A DNA stretch of 64,000 nucleotides from Parapedobacter sp. SGR-10 (GTDB taxonomy: Bacteria; Bacteroidota; Bacteroidia; Sphingobacteriales; Sphingobacteriaceae), in NCBI RefSeq assembly GCF_011030405.1, contig NZ_JAAJTJ010000022.1, forward strand, positions 1 to 64,000, given 5' to 3'. This document shows, piece after piece, positions 63,501 through 64,000 of this stretch. Within the stretch, counting starts at the first letter, position 1. Each line of letters begins with the position of its first letter. The notes below the pieces were generated by a model. The model saw only the letters and a program-made list of their open reading frames with translations, was not told the DNA's origin and made no database searches. The translations under genes and the position numbers were made by a program.

Positions 63501-63976
63501 ACGACAATTCTATACTCTCCCTTAGCATCAGTAAGAGCCCTTTTATTGGTACCTTTAACGTTAACGGTCGAACCGGATAAAACATTTCCATTTGCATCAC
63601 TGACTTTCCCACGGATCGTAAAAGCCTGTTGCACTATATCAGTCTCTTTACGGTTCACCACTTCCACAGATTTGATCAATATCGTCTTATCCACTACCTC
63701 CCATGTGAACTGTTGCCCTACAAAAGTCTTTGCCAATGCTTCTTCTACTGATGCTCTGTTTAGATTCACGCTCACCGGTTTAGCCTTTTGCAGATACTCC
63801 GCATCGTAGAAAAAGGCATAACCTGTTTGTTTCCTTATTTCTTTAATGACCTTTTCCAATGAGGCATTTTTTACGGAAAGGCTTACCTGCTGCGAATACA
63901 CTGACGCCTTAATGTGTAAGCAGGCCAATAAGGTCAATAGTACAGTAAGCTTCATAGTCAATAAAATTTTCGACAT
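60524..63976 (-). CDS. SusC/RagA-family TonB-dependent receptor with STN domain
   Basis: 1150 residues, complete within the window. Signal peptide of about 29 residues (SVYSQ), then an STN (secretin/TonB N-terminal) domain about 30-105 (ASLEKVIKEIRKQTGYAFFYDAEYL...TFVGQQFTWEVV), a carboxypeptidase-D-like domain about 120-205, TonB-box region LEETVVVAYGTVSKKDLTGSV, plug with VIRGPGSLSQDPSPLYVIDGFP, and the barrel ending VLGLKAQF. STN domains of this class usually signal through a FecR-type anti-sigma factor, so such a pair may lie upstream beyond the window edge. First gene of the second locus. Confidence 0.92.
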   Translation of the reverse strand: MSKILLTMKLTVLLTLLACLHIKASVYSQQVSLSVKNASLEKVIKEIRKQTGYAFFYDAEYLQKAKPVSVNLNRASVEEALAKTFVGQQFTWEVVDKTILIKSVEVVNRKETDIVQQAFTIRGKVSDANGNVLSGSTVNVKGTNKRALTDAKGEYRIVVTDKEGILIFSYLGFESQEIAISNREVVNVILKRGTLDLEETVVVAYGTVSKKDLTGSVGTVNVEEMAKAPVTTFTQALAGRVAGLQVSTGEGQPGMMQDIVIRGPGSLSQDPSPLYVIDGFPMEDFDPATLNTNDIESISVLKDASAAALYGSRAANGVIVVETVKGKSGKPVFAFNTTQGFSNVRKKIDLMDAYEFVSYQMDINPTTATARYLRDGKQLEDYKNIRGMNWQDAIFQRSPMQMYDFSIRGGNLYTQYAVSGSLFENEGIILNTGASRRQGRISLNHTFSDRLKSGLILNYAQNSNYGAQSSIASTGASSVGNSVFYTVFGYRPVYGTENLDDLDEDMESTDPDVDDQPSASDLNSLRVNPVKNALNIHNTSLTRAVTVNAFASYKITDDLTLKVSGNVRDNLRENEAFYNTNTARGKDIPQNNNGVQGSVSYSTVSSWVNENTLAYSRRINRNHRIDALLGVSAGAGKVKAYGTSVINIPNEELGISGLDEGTPYSNTATSGNYAMASAFGRFNYNYRSKYLLTGTFRADGSSKFPTANKWGYFPSGAFAWNIDREKFFKAIGFMSNAKLRTSWGLTGNNRVSHFGYLPSLSFLLASGYSFNNSEPTKGAIPSTTGLGNDQLKWETVEQLDLGLDLGFFKKRVELEVDLYRRTTHDMLLYADLPYATGYTRVYQNIGTLRNDGLEFALHTKNMVRKDFRWESSFNISFNKNKVIALTRDQTEMETTNRTHFFWTDAFNISRVGEPAGLFWGYEWIGNYQYADFDEVTPGVYQLKDGVSDNGGDRSVIEPGDIRYKDQNGDGKITADDKTVIGRGLPKHFGGFNNTFSYKGIDLSVFFQWSYGNDIYNANRLIFEGNGVSLYSLNQFASYVDRWTPDNQDSKNYRIGGGGPTGFHSSRVIEDGSYLRLKTVALSYSLPQQWIKRAGMSRLAISVSGQNLVTWTNYSGFDPEVAVRNSVLTPGLDYSAYPHSRTFVLGLKAQF

Positions 63977-64000
63977 TTTTCGGAAAGGAAAGCCGTATTT

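Noticed and set aside
1..64000. CRISPR array, prophage, replication origin
   Set aside because: No evenly spaced direct repeats, no phage structural or integrase genes, and no dnaA/parAB or DnaA-box cluster were seen. Repeats present are palindromic and isolated.

Overview
The window looks like a chromosomal segment of a Bacteroidota bacterium, most likely Sphingobacteriaceae (Sphingobacterium/Pedobacter-like). Evidence: two SusC/SusD pairs, a three-subunit succinate dehydrogenase, many TAnnTTTG (-7) promoter elements, few Shine-Dalgarno sequences, a CarB without its C-terminal allosteric domain, and several families of palindromic intergenic repeats. No phage, CRISPR array, rRNA or intact insertion sequence was seen. 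One tRNA (Val, GAC) is present.

Layout. 0-24.5 kb is ordinary core sequence: a LapA-like membrane protein, an APC amino-acid permease, an AcpH-like phosphodiesterase, tyrS, a secreted subtilase, a lipoprotein oligopeptidase B, small membrane/hypothetical proteins, pruA, an AraC regulator with msrA, Mn-type sod, tadA, csaA, a CsbD-like protein, an outer-membrane barrel, sdhCAB and a very large NtrY-like histidine kinase. Between the subtilase and the oligopeptidase (6349-7033) lies a hairpin-rich, GC-richer noncoding segment bounded by a perfect 14-bp inverted repeat.

24.5-41.3 kb is a complete-looking sialic-acid utilization locus on the minus strand with a divergent GntR/FCD regulator. It encodes the SusC/SusD importer, N-acetylneuraminate lyase, ManNAc/GlcNAc 2-epimerase, an SGNH esterase, two sialidases, nagA, a DUF4147/MOFRL glycerate-kinase-like protein, a NanM-type mutarotase, an MFS transporter and nagB. 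Together they release, import, de-acetylate, cleave and convert sialic acid to fructose-6-phosphate. The one missing step is the GlcNAc kinase, and a glycerate-kinase-family gene of unclear purpose lies in the operon. The block upstream of nagB is visibly more AT-rich than its flanks and may have been acquired next to a resident nagB.

41.3-51.7 kb returns to core genes: a C1B cysteine peptidase, a tandem-domain secreted protein, DsbD, a cysteine-synthase-family enzyme facing an Lrp/AsnC regulator across a strong inverted repeat, tRNA-Val, a ClC channel and carB.

51.7-64 kb is a second SusCD locus on the minus strand: STN-containing SusC, SusD, two DUF5017-like proteins, two paralogous beta-propellers and an alpha/beta hydrolase. 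It has no recognisable glycoside hydrolase or polysaccharide lyase. Each duplicated pair has one lipoprotein and one soluble secreted member. This is the best candidate in the window for an undescribed uptake or degradation system.

All calls come from reading the sequence by eye. No database search or folding program was run. Residue numbers are counted from the start I chose.
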